A stretch of DNA of 64,000 nucleotides from contig NGZR01000002.1 in assembly GCA_002197995.1 (NCBI GenBank), positions 9,176,001 to 9,240,000 of the forward strand, written 5' to 3'. The notes under the pieces were generated by a model. That model did no database searches and had not been told where the DNA came from. It worked only from the letters and a program-made list of their open reading frames with translations. Below, piece by piece: positions 54,579-64,000 of the stretch (the stretch's first letter is position 1; every line of letters starts with the position of its first letter). The translations under genes and the position numbers were made by a program. Source of the stretch: Gaeumannomyces sp. JS-464 (lineage: Eukaryota > Ascomycota > Sordariomycetes > Magnaporthales > Magnaporthaceae).

Positions 54579-55958
54579 TTAAATGTCGACGGAATAACCA
54601 TCCTTGGCCCCACGAATGTCGGCCTCCCACTCGACTCTCATCTCCTCCGCGAACGCATCATCGCTCAGCACGCGCCAGGCGGATAGCGCCATGCCCTTGC
54701 CGCAGGCCACAGCGCGCTCGAACGACTCGTCGGTGCCGGCGGCGGCGGCGAAGGCGGGGTGTGGTTGGACTGGCCGACCTCGGTGTCGATGCCGAAGGCG
54801 CCGTGGAAGCCGGGGCACTCGTACGTAACGTCGCCCATGTCGGTGCTGCCGGCGAGGAAGTCGGCCGGGTCCGAGAACGACACGGTCCCCGCGGGCATGG
54901 CGTCCATGTAGGCGCGGCAGAGGGCGCGCGAGGGGCGGACGTCGGCGTACGAGTTCAGCCTCTGGTACCTGACCTCGCATCCCGTGGCGACGGCGGCGCC
55001 CTCGAAGCATCGCTTGACCCGCGCCCAGAGCGCCTCGGCGGCGGCGCGCGTGTCGCTGCGCACGTAGTACTCGACGCACGTCTCGGCCGGGGTGACGTTG
55101 GGCCGCTCGCCGGCGGCGCGGAAGACGCCGTGGACGCGCTCGTGGGCCGCATCTGCTGACGCAGCATCGAGATGGCGTTGTAAGCAAGGCAGACGGCGTC
55201 GAGCGCATTGATGCCGTCCCAGGGCGCCATGGCGGCGTGGGCCTCCCTGCCGCTGAAGAAAGACTTGGTACTTGACGTTGGCCAGCATGCGCACGAACGC
55301 GACCTCGCGGACGGGCGGTGTCAGGAGGTAGGAGGCGCCCGGGTGGACCATCAGGCTGGCCGCGGCGCCAGCGTAGGCTCCCGCCTGGATCAGCTTGAGC
55401 TTGCCGCCACCGCCCTCCTCGGCGGGAGTGCCAAGCAACCTCACGCGACCAGTGCCGGGACCGGACTTGGCGAGGGCCGCGGCGAGGGCAAGGAAGGCGG
55501 TCAGTGCCGCGCTGGCTATGAGGTTGTGGCCGCAGGCGTGACCAATGCCGGGCAGAGCGTCATACTCGGCGTTGAGGACGATGAGGCGGCCGCCAGAGCC
55601 GACCTCGGCCGAAAAAGACGTCTCGACGCCGTAGGCATGAGGAGTGGCACTGAAGCCAAGCGACGTGAGGACCGAGACAAAGGCGTCGTGTGCCTTGTGC
55701 TCTTGGTAGGCCAGCTCTGGGTTTTGATGGATCTAGGTAGGTAGGCAGGAGGGAGGCATTGGAATTGCATTAGGCAGCTTGCTCAATAGCGGGGGTGCAG
55801 TGACGAGGCAAGTCGCTGGGGATGGTGGGGCGACTTTTGCTTGTGGCTGGCTGGCTGCTGACCGTATCGTTGATGTGTCTGATTTCCTTGTCTTTGTGCC
55901 TCTCGATCTGATCGGTTATGACGGCGTCAATGTCTGGGTCGATGGAGAACGAATTCAT
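54579..55958 (-). CDS. M20-family amidohydrolase/peptidase (PM20D2-like), frame interrupted
   Basis: Zinc-dependent hydrolase of amide bonds, in the M20 clade with ACY1L2/PM20D2 and bacterial AbgB-like proteins. Exon 1 is 55863-55958 ([20 protein letters not shown] to INDT). Intron 55734-55862 joins in phase to [18 protein letters not shown], the family start. Metal-ligand motifs are visible: [20 protein letters not shown] (Asp and His) and [17 protein letters not shown] (Glu-Glu). The lid domain follows with [20 protein letters not shown], then [10 protein letters not shown], and the second zinc region [20 protein letters not shown]. It ends [20 protein letters not shown]. Frame slips near 55265, 55145 and 54770 break it, but each side fits the family, so indels in the assembly are likely. 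The donor GTCAGC of the intron is weak. The substrate is unknown. Confidence 0.83.
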
Positions 55959-56929
55959 TTTGCGTCTTAATTTTGGTGTATCCTGGGCACTTGGCTTCGT
56001 GCGACTGCCGTTCGTGCTGCGCTGGCGAGATGGTGGGGCGAAGCGTTGTATGAATGTGTCGGAATTCTGAACTGCCCGCGACTCATAGGGACTGAGGGGC
56101 ACTGGAAACCAGCCTCGACGGGCGGGCAACCAACCAATAGGTGAACTCAGCCAATACGGAAGTCGGCTTCCACCAGCCCCTGAAAAATGATGCGTCTACC
56201 CCTGTGATTGATGCGACCGACGCCTACGCCCCCCGCGTTTTTTCCAACGCTCATGCTCGCCCACCCACGAATTGGTCGTCGATCGCTTAGAGCTAAAGAC
56301 CGGCGAGATCAATTCCCTGCACCTTGAGGGGACTAGCTCTAGGACTGGCGACGAGGTTGTCGGGGCGAGATTCAGTGCGCTCGGGACTGGGGGACCAGGG
56401 GCTGGGAATTTGGACAAGGCCATTATGATCTAGAGATGCTCCCATCCGCGGATTGTTTGGCATGCCTGGCGCGCATCTGTGTGTGCGGCCGCTTCATGTC
56501 GGTTTTATTTTCAACTATATAGGATCAAGCCTGCGCGAGACAAGGCACGAGCGCGCGCATGGCAACAAGAAACGGGGCAATCAGGGAACAGTGGTAGAAT
56601 ATATAGGCGTGATGTAGAGTCCTTGGGAGTCATCAAATGCGCTGTCTAGCACCCTAGAGCAAGCGCAAGTGGGCAGTGGGAGGCGGGTCGGTCCAGTTGG
56701 CAGCGGTGACCAGGGGGAGGGCAATCGAACGGTGGGAGGAGGGACAAAGCTCGACAGCCCGTCCATAAACCGGACCTTGGCCGCGATAGTGCTGACAAAG
56801 TGTTTTTGATGCTACCTTGGGAGAGAACAAAGGCTGAAAGGGGCCGGACTGATAGCACGGACACATTGCAGACAGTTCTCTCCCCCAGACAGGACTCGGA
56901 TTACCTCCGTATCTTCAAGCCCATCCTAT
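55959..56929. other. Intergenic region
   Basis: Promoter side of the M20 gene and 3' side of the DHA2 transporter. Short ORFs without domains. Nothing further was seen. Confidence 0.5.
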
Positions 56930-59027
56930 TTACCTGACTTTCCGGCGCAACCCTCGAGGACTGGCGATGAAGACCATTATTACCGCCACGGCAGCGACGC
57001 CAGTGGACGTCGCAAAGGCGTATTGGATGCTCTCGTAGTACACTTTCCGAGCTGCCAGTCGCACCTCCACTGGCAGAGACTTCAGTGCGGTTACAGAATG
57101 GCGAATCTCGTCAATAAGCTACGGATACGTCTATTAGCTTGTTTGTCTTTCCTTGGAGCCTTGACAGACTTATTGTTGCGCAATACGCGTTGGGTCGGAA
57201 CGGGATTCCAGGCGAGGGCGTGGGGGGCTCAATAATTTACCTTGGCCTTTTCCGGGACACGTCCAAGGGCGGCTGGAAGGCGGGAGCTCAGTGTGGTTTG
57301 CACGATGGCCGACGTGCTAGCGACGCCCCAGACTTGCCCCAGCGAGCGGATCAGGTATGTGGTCGATGCGGACACGGCGTGGCCTAGTTGGGCGGGCAAA
57401 TAAAGTCGTCAGCACTTGGAACTTATCGAGACGAGAGGCGAAGGAACAGCTATCACAAGGATTCTGCACATACCTGAATGTTCAAATGAAGCGAGAGACG
57501 TGAATAGGATGGAGGGAAACACAATCCCCTGGCCCAGGTTGGCCGGGAAGATGTAAACCAGGTACTTCCAGCTCGAGTCACTGAACTGCAGTGAAGTGAC
57601 AAGGGCGTTACCGAGGACCATGACAAGCGCCCCCAACCGCATCAGCCAGAGCAGCTTCCCCCAGCGGGCCATGGCTAGTCCGGTGATGAGGCCACCAAGT
57701 GGGGTGGCAAGCGAGGGGATTGCTAGCCTTGCCCCGGCAGTGGTAGCCGAGTCCTCGAGGACGACCTGAAAAAACAAGGGGAGCATGAACAGATACTGAG
57801 TCGGAAAGGCCAACAGTCTGCAGTCAGCCGGTGTGGCTTTACTCAAGGCTCGTTTCAAAGCTGGCTGTGGTGACAGAAAACTGGGGTCAAGCTTGTTCCA
57901 AAACAGGCAAAAAGAAAACATACCGCATAGGCCGACAGGCCGAGGCACATATTGGCCGTCTGAGTCAGAATAGGCAGCGATCCGCGCAGCAGATGCAGCG
58001 GGATGATGGGCGTGGCCGAGGTTCCGGCTTCAACGAGGAAGAAGGTCCCGAAGAGGACGACACTGCCGGCAAGAGCCCCGATAACCCAGGGGCTGTCCCA
58101 GGGCAGCTCATTGCCGCCGAGGCTGAGGCCCAGGAGCTGGACGGAGACAGCAGAGACGAGAACCAGAGAGCCCGCAATGTCGACTCTTCTCCAGGCCGTC
58201 TTAGGGGCGAGCTCGTCGTCGCTATTGTCGTCATCTCGGCTCGCGTGGGCATCCATGGCCGGGTTCCTGACCACGAGGTATCCGAGCAGGAGGGCCGTGG
58301 CGGAGACGGGCACCTGCAGCAGGAAACACCAGCGCCAGCCGATGTGGTCCGCGATGATGCCGCCAAAAGATGCGCCAGAGACAGAACCGAAACCAAAGAT
58401 GCCGTTCTGCATGGCTTGGTACATGCCCCTGCGTCGGAAGGGTATCATGTCTGAGTTGACGATAGTTGCTACAAGACGCATAGCCGGGCAGAAGATTAGC
58501 TGTTGATTGACAGAAGGAGACAAAGTGGTTAGAAGAGTGACAAGATCTAGGTAATTACCCATCGTGATCAATCCTCCTCCGCCAAACCCGGAAAGTGCTC
58601 GCATGAGGTTGAGTGTGACGAAGTCGGAGGCGAGGCCGCAGCCCAGACAGCCGAGGCCAAAAGCAATGCAGCTGGCGAAGAAGCAGACACGACGGCCAAA
58701 GATGTCGGAGAAACGGCCATAGAGAGGCTGGAGGGCAGTGCTCATGACGAGGTACGAGGTGGTCAGCCATGAGGCCGTGTTGGCAGCATCGAACTCGGAG
58801 CTGATGACGGCGTAGGTGCTGGCGGTGATGGTGGCGTCGAAGCCGTACAGGAACACGTTGGCCTGGATCGCCGCCTCGATCCAGCCGAACCCGGGCGGCG
58901 GCTGCCACAAGGCTTCATCGCCGCCGCTCGCCGGCACACCAGACCGAGTTCCCAGGAGAGGCTGGTCCTCGCGGGCTTCTCTGGTGATGGATGCAGTTTG
59001 TTCATGGCAAGACGCACGAGAGGACAT
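56930..59027 (-). CDS. MFS multidrug transporter, DHA2 (14-TM) family
   Basis: Drug:proton antiporter-2 type efflux or vacuolar transporter, 555 residues and uninterrupted. Exons on the minus strand are 58559-59027, 57924-58468, 57474-57795, 57241-57383 and 56930-57118. Intron donors are GTAATT, GTATGT, GTATGT and GTAAAT, all in phase. The hydrophilic N-terminus (about 45 residues) is followed by AAIQANVFLYGFDATITAST, the DHA2 motif LQPLYGRFSDIFGRRVCFFA and ALSGFGGGGLITMATIVNSD. Then come IPFRRRGMYQAMQNGIFGFG, GIIADHIGWRWCFLLQVPVS, LSAYA-YLFMLPLFFQVVLED, GLITGLAMARWGKLLWLMRL, LGQVWGVASTSAIVQTTLSS and a last helix VAAVAVIMVFIASP with basic tail RGLRRKVR. No biosynthetic cluster is adjacent, so the substrate (toxin, basic amino acid or siderophore) is open. 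Confidence 0.92.
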
Positions 59028-61253
59028 TCTGACCGGCAGCCGAACGGTGCAACGAAGTGTCCTTGAGAGTGCAAGTACAGAGGATTGCGGGCTACAAAGA
59101 CGAGGAGTGGGAAACCAAACGAATGCGTACTGCCAGCAGCTTTGGCAGCTGGAATAATGGAGAGCAAATAGGGAAAGAAAGGACGGGGAGAATCAACATG
59201 GTGCCTGAGGCCCTGTCACGTGACAGGCCCTCTGCCAGCCATGACACACGCGACGGAAAGGGTGCTCCTTGTACCGGCCCGACTGGGCAAAGAGGGGCGT
59301 GTTCAGAATAAAAAGAGCGAGCGGTACCCACTACCCTTATTTAAAAGCGCTAAAAAGGTAACGCAGCTGGTTTGGGATAAAGAAAAAAGAAAAAAGAAAA
59401 AGAAAGAAAGGCAGAGGCCTAGTCAACTGTTGGCAGGCCAGCAGTTGACTGGCGTCAAGCACCAACCGGGATTCCAACCTGGGACCTTTTACCTATCGGT
59501 AGAAGATGTTACCACTACACCACTGGTGCCTTTGCGGTTGTGGAAGCTTTTAGAATAATATATTTAATAAAAGGATGGCACGAGGGGGTCTCGCCAGCTG
59601 ATTCCGTCAGCCACCCCTGAGCCGGCCATGCAAGCGGACTGGAGGACTAGGTGGGAAGGGGCATGTTGACAGGGACCAGACGCTACCATCCGTGCTTCCG
59701 GTGAATGCATACGTGCCGGGCCGATAGAGGAGTCGCCATAGTGGGCCGGGGGGAGTGGAGGCACATAGAATGACAGAGCAGCCATCTGCGTCTGGTTTCG
59801 GGCGAGGGGGTGATCCTCATTTGCTCTCACCCAGTTATCGCGCGATCAGCCCCTTGTATTAAGGGATATTCAAGGGGATGTAATAGATATCAGCTGGGCT
59901 ATTAATTAGACAAAAGGGGGCTAGATTCCCTCCGCAGCCCGAACGCTGAACCCGCCTGGGACGGTCTTCGTGCAGGAGACAGCCCCTGAAAGAGAACATT
60001 GCAAAGAGGGGATGTATTCAGAACAATGCCGAGATAAACGTGACCCAGCTATGCTGCACGGCTGTCTCGTCATGACGAGATGAGGTTCAGCCCTGTATGA
60101 AAAGCATCTAGCCCTGGCTCTGGCCTGGGCTACTCAAACCCGTCAGTGCTTTGCAAACTCCAGTCCAAAAGATCTTAATAGCATGGCGGGAATAGCCATC
60201 ACGCTTTGTATCATCGCCCTGTTTGGGTGATCCTGGCTAGCATTCAAGTCCCTTAAGGGATACAGGATGAACAGCACTTTCTTCCTGCGGCAATCAAATA
60301 AAGCCGAGCTCTCCCTGAAACTTCATTGTCAGCTTAATAGCCTAGAGAGCGATATTTATCGTCTGATCCATTAAGACGACCTTCGCTAGTTCCACAACCT
60401 CTCTGGCACGTGCTTTGAACCTTAGAAAAGACAGGGAGACTTTATAGGCCCGGATTGCCGTGAATCCCGATGTTAAAGGCCGTTGTGTCCCGCCGCGGTG
60501 CCCCCGAATGGTTGTCATCCCGTGCCGGTGCCCGATACCATCTTTGAACTTCAGCCTCTATTTCTAAGCGCCTTTTAGCGCAAACTTTGGCCCTAAAGTG
60601 GTGTGGGAGTTCCACAAAAGATTAAATGCTTAAAGAGAGCTCCCTTTCGCCCATTGTATTAAACCTGAGGCTAATTATAGAGTTATCCTGTTGAGCCTGA
60701 GTGGAGGGCGATGCCGCGGATCGTGCCTGAACTCGCAAACCCAAGGGGCTGTAAATCCAAAAGTATATGCAACAAATATGTAAACTCGAAAAGCCAGATC
60801 TAAGTAACCCCTGGCGTTAAAGTCTCCACATGCCATCCGCGAGAAGCTGATGCACTTTCCCGACAAGTCTTAAAAGACCCCGTTGGTATCTGCCTTTGTG
60901 GCATGTAGACTTCCTTTTTACGTGGGCTCTTCCTGTCGGTACACGTTACTCTTACAACGATGCCAGCCATCTGCTCGACGTCGTCTGCCCTTTTGAGTAG
61001 CCTGCCGGGTCGACTTGGTGTCTGCTGGGGCCGGACTCTGGCCTCTGTGCTTTTTGCCGAATAAGTTAAGACCCCTGTTTTGCGCCACCCCCACTTCCGG
61101 CCACCCCAATTCTCAACACCATGCATCCAACACGCCAATTTCATTCCGCAATTGTGATCTTTCCTAGCCAACTACAATATAATCGGATATATCATCCGAA
61201 TCGTTAAATGCAGGAGATTTTGGTAGATCACTTGGCAGATCGCCATCCTCCTG
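59028..61253. other. Gene-poor region entering the repeat-rich end
   Basis: Contains the second tRNA-like element, an A/G-rich stretch at 59383-59416, and from about 59.9 kb progressively AT-rich sequence. No ORF with a domain was found. Confidence 0.55.
59458..59529 (-). ncRNA. tRNA-like sequence (copy 2), no usable anticodon
   Basis: Minus strand, 72 nt. The acceptor stem GCACCAG/TTGGTGC is identical to copy 1. The D-arm is perfect (GTGT...ACAT; A box TGGTGTAGTGG). The T-arm has one pair and one loop change (CCAGG-TTGGAAT-CCCGG). The central arm CTTCTACCGATAGGTAAAAG forms an extended hairpin rather than an anticodon loop. The sequence downstream on the minus strand becomes T-rich (CTTTCTTTCTTTTTC), which could terminate Pol III. 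Confidence 0.6.
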
Positions 61254-62560
61254 TTATGCACGCCTAATGTCGCCAATCCGCACAAAGGCCTCGTTTGGGT
61301 CCGGCAACACCTTCTTTTTTTTTAACGGCCGTGCAACCTCCAATTCCGCCTCCAAGCGCCTGGTTTTTTGCTCGCACGTAACTAAAGCGATATCTTTTTC
61401 GTTATAGGCCTTAGTAAGCTTTTGGAATAACAAACGGGCCGTCCGGCCGAGCCGGAAGTTGTGGGCAAAGGTGGCCACTTGGGTACGCATTTGGAAGGTC
61501 GTTTTAAAAGTTGCCACAACCATATCAAATGGCATGGAGTATTTGGAATAGGTATTTTAAGCAACCCTTTCGGCCTTTAAAGCATCCTTTGCAGCCTGGG
61601 ACGCTTTAGCGTTGCTATTTTTAAGGAGGAAAGGGCTTATAAGAGGCTTACTAATCCTTAGGGGCCATAGGCCGGTGGCGGCCCAACCCGCCTTAATAAT
61701 ACGGGGTATAAGGGCCTCCTCCTTTGCTTTGTGATAGCAGTTGAGAAAATGACGTTTTCTTATTACAGTTAACGTGCAAAAGGCTGCAAAAAAGCCGCTG
61801 TGCCAGCGGTAAGCCTCCTTAACCGTGCTAAAAACCGCTAAATCGAAAGGCTGAAGGACGTAAAAGCTGTAGGCGGGCAGATAAACAAGCTGAACGTTGT
61901 TGGATGCGCAAAGGTACATAAAGTCCTCTGTTGCGTGGGATTCGTGGCCGTTTAGGACCAAAAGCCGGCGATTTCCGGGGGTGGCCGGCACCGTATTCGA
62001 AAGAAAGATATCTTTAAGCCATTTTACACCCGTTTTATCGTCTGTCCACCCCTTTTGTGTTACGTGGAATTTCCAAGGCTTAAATTTCTTTTAATTTTCC
62101 AAAGGAAACCACTGCTTTTATATTAATAAACCTTTGAAAATAACGAGGGGGTCGAGCGCTTTTCCGGTGGCTAAAATGCATTCGATAATGGTCGTTTAAC
62201 CTTGCGTGCCGAAGGCTTTTTTGCAACGGCTTGCAGCCTTTAATACCTAAAACGAGGCCGTTAAATCCGAAGCCCTCCATAAGCCCGCACTCGTCGAAAT
62301 TGTATTTGTTTTCCGGCTTAATAGCTTTAACGGCAAGCACTTCCAAACGAGGCCACCACGCTTGGATTACCTCCGTTAAAGCGCCGTTAACGCGTGCGTT
62401 TTTTATGCGCCGGGCTTTTTGGGTTTTAAAAATCGGGTATCTGGCTAAAAAACGGGCTACCTAACGCTTCCCAAAAGCTTAAAGGTCGCCGCCTTATTCG
62501 AAAGTACGGCTAGCGATATAATAAACCTAGCCATTAGGTGGTCGCTAGTAAGGGTTAAAA
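61254..62560 (-). mobile_element. RIP-damaged Fot1/pogo-type DDE transposase remnant
   Basis: Minus strand. Order of recognisable pieces: end of a CENP-B-like DNA-binding domain (AFGKR-stop-VARFLARYPIFK), then KYNFDECGLMEGFGFNGLVL (first catalytic Asp). A frame change leads to LKPWKFHVTQKGWTDDKTG and RRLLVLNGHESHATEDFMYL, where Asn replaces the second catalytic Asp of the usual DGHxSH. YVLQPFDLAVFSTVKEAYRW follows, then, past a TAA, RTARLLFQKLTKAYNEKD and LPDPNEAFVRIGDI, the family's C-terminal coiled coil. Stops at tryptophan- or glutamine-like positions (TAG, TAA) and the lost Asp are all C-to-T/G-to-A type changes. Terminal inverted repeats were not found. Certainly inactive. Confidence 0.8.
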
Positions 62561-64000
62561 TGATGTTATTTTAAAAGATAAAAAGGAAAAAAAAAGGCTA
62601 TGGGAAAGGTTATATGGTTTTTATATATACACGAGTTGGCTTAAGGGTAACCCTTAAACTGTTACTTTCGTACCCAAAGCACGGAACCATAACATAACCG
62701 CCTTTTCCGGGCTCGCCTTTTTTAATTGTTTCGTTCCTTTCCCGTTTTTCGCGCGTTTCGTTAGCATAAATAGCCCTTTTGTTAAAAGGCTTCGTGCCGT
62801 GCTAAGGGGTGTTATTAGTATGTTCGGCCCCGGGTCGGCTTTTAAGTGGGTATTTGGGTCCTTCGTGTTTTAACCCGGGCGTTCCTTCCTTTTTTATCGG
62901 TAGCGACGGTTTGCCTTTTGGTTGCTTTATAGTTTTTAATTGCCTCGCTCCTTTTTTCCCTTTTTTATGCTTGCTTTTGGTTGTTTCGCGTAACTTATTT
63001 ATCCTTTTTGCGATTTCGCTTTTGCCAAAAAATTTTCTCGCTCGTTATCGTTTTAACCTTAGCTTTTCGTTTTAACCATTTCCGTTTTTCCTCCGCCTTT
63101 TTTTTTAAATGTTATTTAATAGTTTTCGTTTTTTACTTATTACGGTTACGTTTTCGCTTTATTTCGCCGCCGTCGTCGTTTTGCCTTTTTATGCGATCCT
63201 ATTTTTGGTTTTGGTTTTTTCCGCAATTATCGCGCTTTTATTCCATTATAAACGCTAACTTTTACCCGCACGTTATTTACGATGTTTGCTGCCGCTACCG
63301 CTTTTTTTTCGCTTTTTAACGGTAATAGCGGCGATCCGTTTAAACGCGTAAATTTTTCCGCGCCCGTTTATTATTCGTATTTAACTTATTATGTTTTTTA
63401 GCATAAGCGCGATAAGGGCCGTCGCGCTGCTAACGCGATTAATTTAACGGGTAACTCGTTAAACGAGGAGCACGCGGTTTTTGTTTATTAAAAGTATAAA
63501 TGTAACGCGTGCTTTTAAAAGTTAAAGGTTATTAAGGTTATAGCTTGCAAAAAATACCAACCCGGACAAGCTTACAACCGCTACCGTAAAGGAAAAACAA
63601 CGGGCTGTAATACTTTTAATACTGTTTACGCTTTAAGCTTTGCCTTTCGCCGTGCTTAGCGTAACCTTTTTGTTATAACGATTAATAATTAACATATTTT
63701 TACGCTTAGCGTTTTTTCCGGTAAAGGCTTGCGATTAGTCCTTATTTGCAAGTATTTTATTGCCCATTAGCATTAATCGCGATTTTTTAACGAAATTAAC
63801 GCGAGTTTTAACCGTTAGTATGTTTAAAATGCCGACCTCGCGAAAAACGCTTTAGTTTTTAATAATGCGGTTAGTATTTTTTCCCGTCGTAGTAATTAAA
63901 ACTAACAGTTTATAAATACGTTTATTCGTAGTTTCGGCTTTATGCAAATAATTAGCCCTTCCTCGTATGCTTTTAATAATAGCGTCGTTAATTATCCGCA
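62561..64000. repeat. AT-rich, CA/TG-depleted (RIP-like) DNA
   Basis: Direct reading shows TA and CG steps in abundance but few CA or TG steps. For example, 63121-63180 contains no CA and no TG but at least five TA. Runs such as TTTAACG, GTTAACG and TTAATTAACG recur. ORFs are accidental, Phe/Arg-rich, without domains. This is typical of a repeat mutated by RIP and usually heterochromatic. The identity of the original repeat is not recoverable by eye. Confidence 0.75.

Noticed and set aside
62809..63319. Phe/Arg-rich ORFs at the right end
   Set aside because: They arise from TTT/TTC-rich RIP-type DNA and have no domain or codon-usage resemblance to the genes of the window.
1..64000. CRISPR arrays, operons, insertion sequences and other prokaryotic features
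   Set aside because: The DNA is eukaryotic (spliced genes, mitochondrial carrier, SRP receptor beta); no regularly spaced repeats were seen.

Overview
This window is nuclear DNA from a filamentous ascomycete, most likely a Sordariomycete. Genes carry short spliceosomal introns (about 47-150 bp) with GTRNGT-like donors and CTRAC branch points. The gene set is typical of Pezizomycotina: nudE/RO11, AKR1, SRP receptor beta, cystathionine beta-synthase, and HET-, 2EXR- and GH10-type genes. The right end is AT-rich and depleted of CA/TG, the mark of repeat-induced point mutation (RIP).

Layout. 1-1034: 5' end of ACC1 (minus, cut by the window edge) behind a gene-free stretch of about 4.3 kb. 5.3-7.2 kb: nudE. 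9.2-10.4 kb: a Ras-like protein with degenerate nucleotide-binding motifs. 12.0-12.3 kb: a small secreted-peptide gene broken by one TAG. 15.7-17.7 kb: amino-acid permease with a 5-nt microexon. 18.0-18.8 and 20.3-20.6 kb: secreted proteins. 21.8-23.2 kb: wax-synthase-like membrane acyltransferase. 23.6-26.1 kb: polyQ/Pro-rich protein. 27.7-28.7 kb: mitochondrial phosphate carrier. 29.5-32.1 kb: GH20 hexosaminidase. 32.6-41.2 kb is accessory in character: 2EXR protein, coiled-coil gene with a partial tandem copy, minisatellite, HET-domain protein and a tubby-like protein. 42.3-43.6 kb: GH10 xylanase. 44.5-51.2 kb: housekeeping block of CYS4, SRP102 and AKR1. 52.1-53.1 kb: wreck of a sugar transporter holding three copies of a cassette that carries a branch point and a 3' splice site. 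54.6-56.0 kb: M20 amidohydrolase. 56.9-59.0 kb: intact DHA2 drug transporter. 59.5-64.0 kb: tRNA-like element, RIP-damaged Fot1/pogo transposase and AT-rich remains.

Many otherwise well conserved genes change reading frame by one base, often in GC-rich or homopolymer runs (nudE, wax synthase, polyQ protein, GH20, 2EXR, HET, CYS4, SRP102, AKR1, M20). Because homology resumes immediately in another frame, I read most of these as assembly indels rather than gene death. Four genes (permease, phosphate carrier, xylanase, DHA2 transporter) read through cleanly.

The genes do not form one pathway. Lipid precursor synthesis (ACC1), dynein-driven nuclear movement (nudE), transsulfuration (CYS4), ER targeting (SRP102) and Golgi palmitoylation (AKR1) are core functions. 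They are interleaved with secreted or transport functions (permease, GH20, GH10, secreted proteins, DHA2). Exon coordinates were worked out by hand from splice signals and phase.
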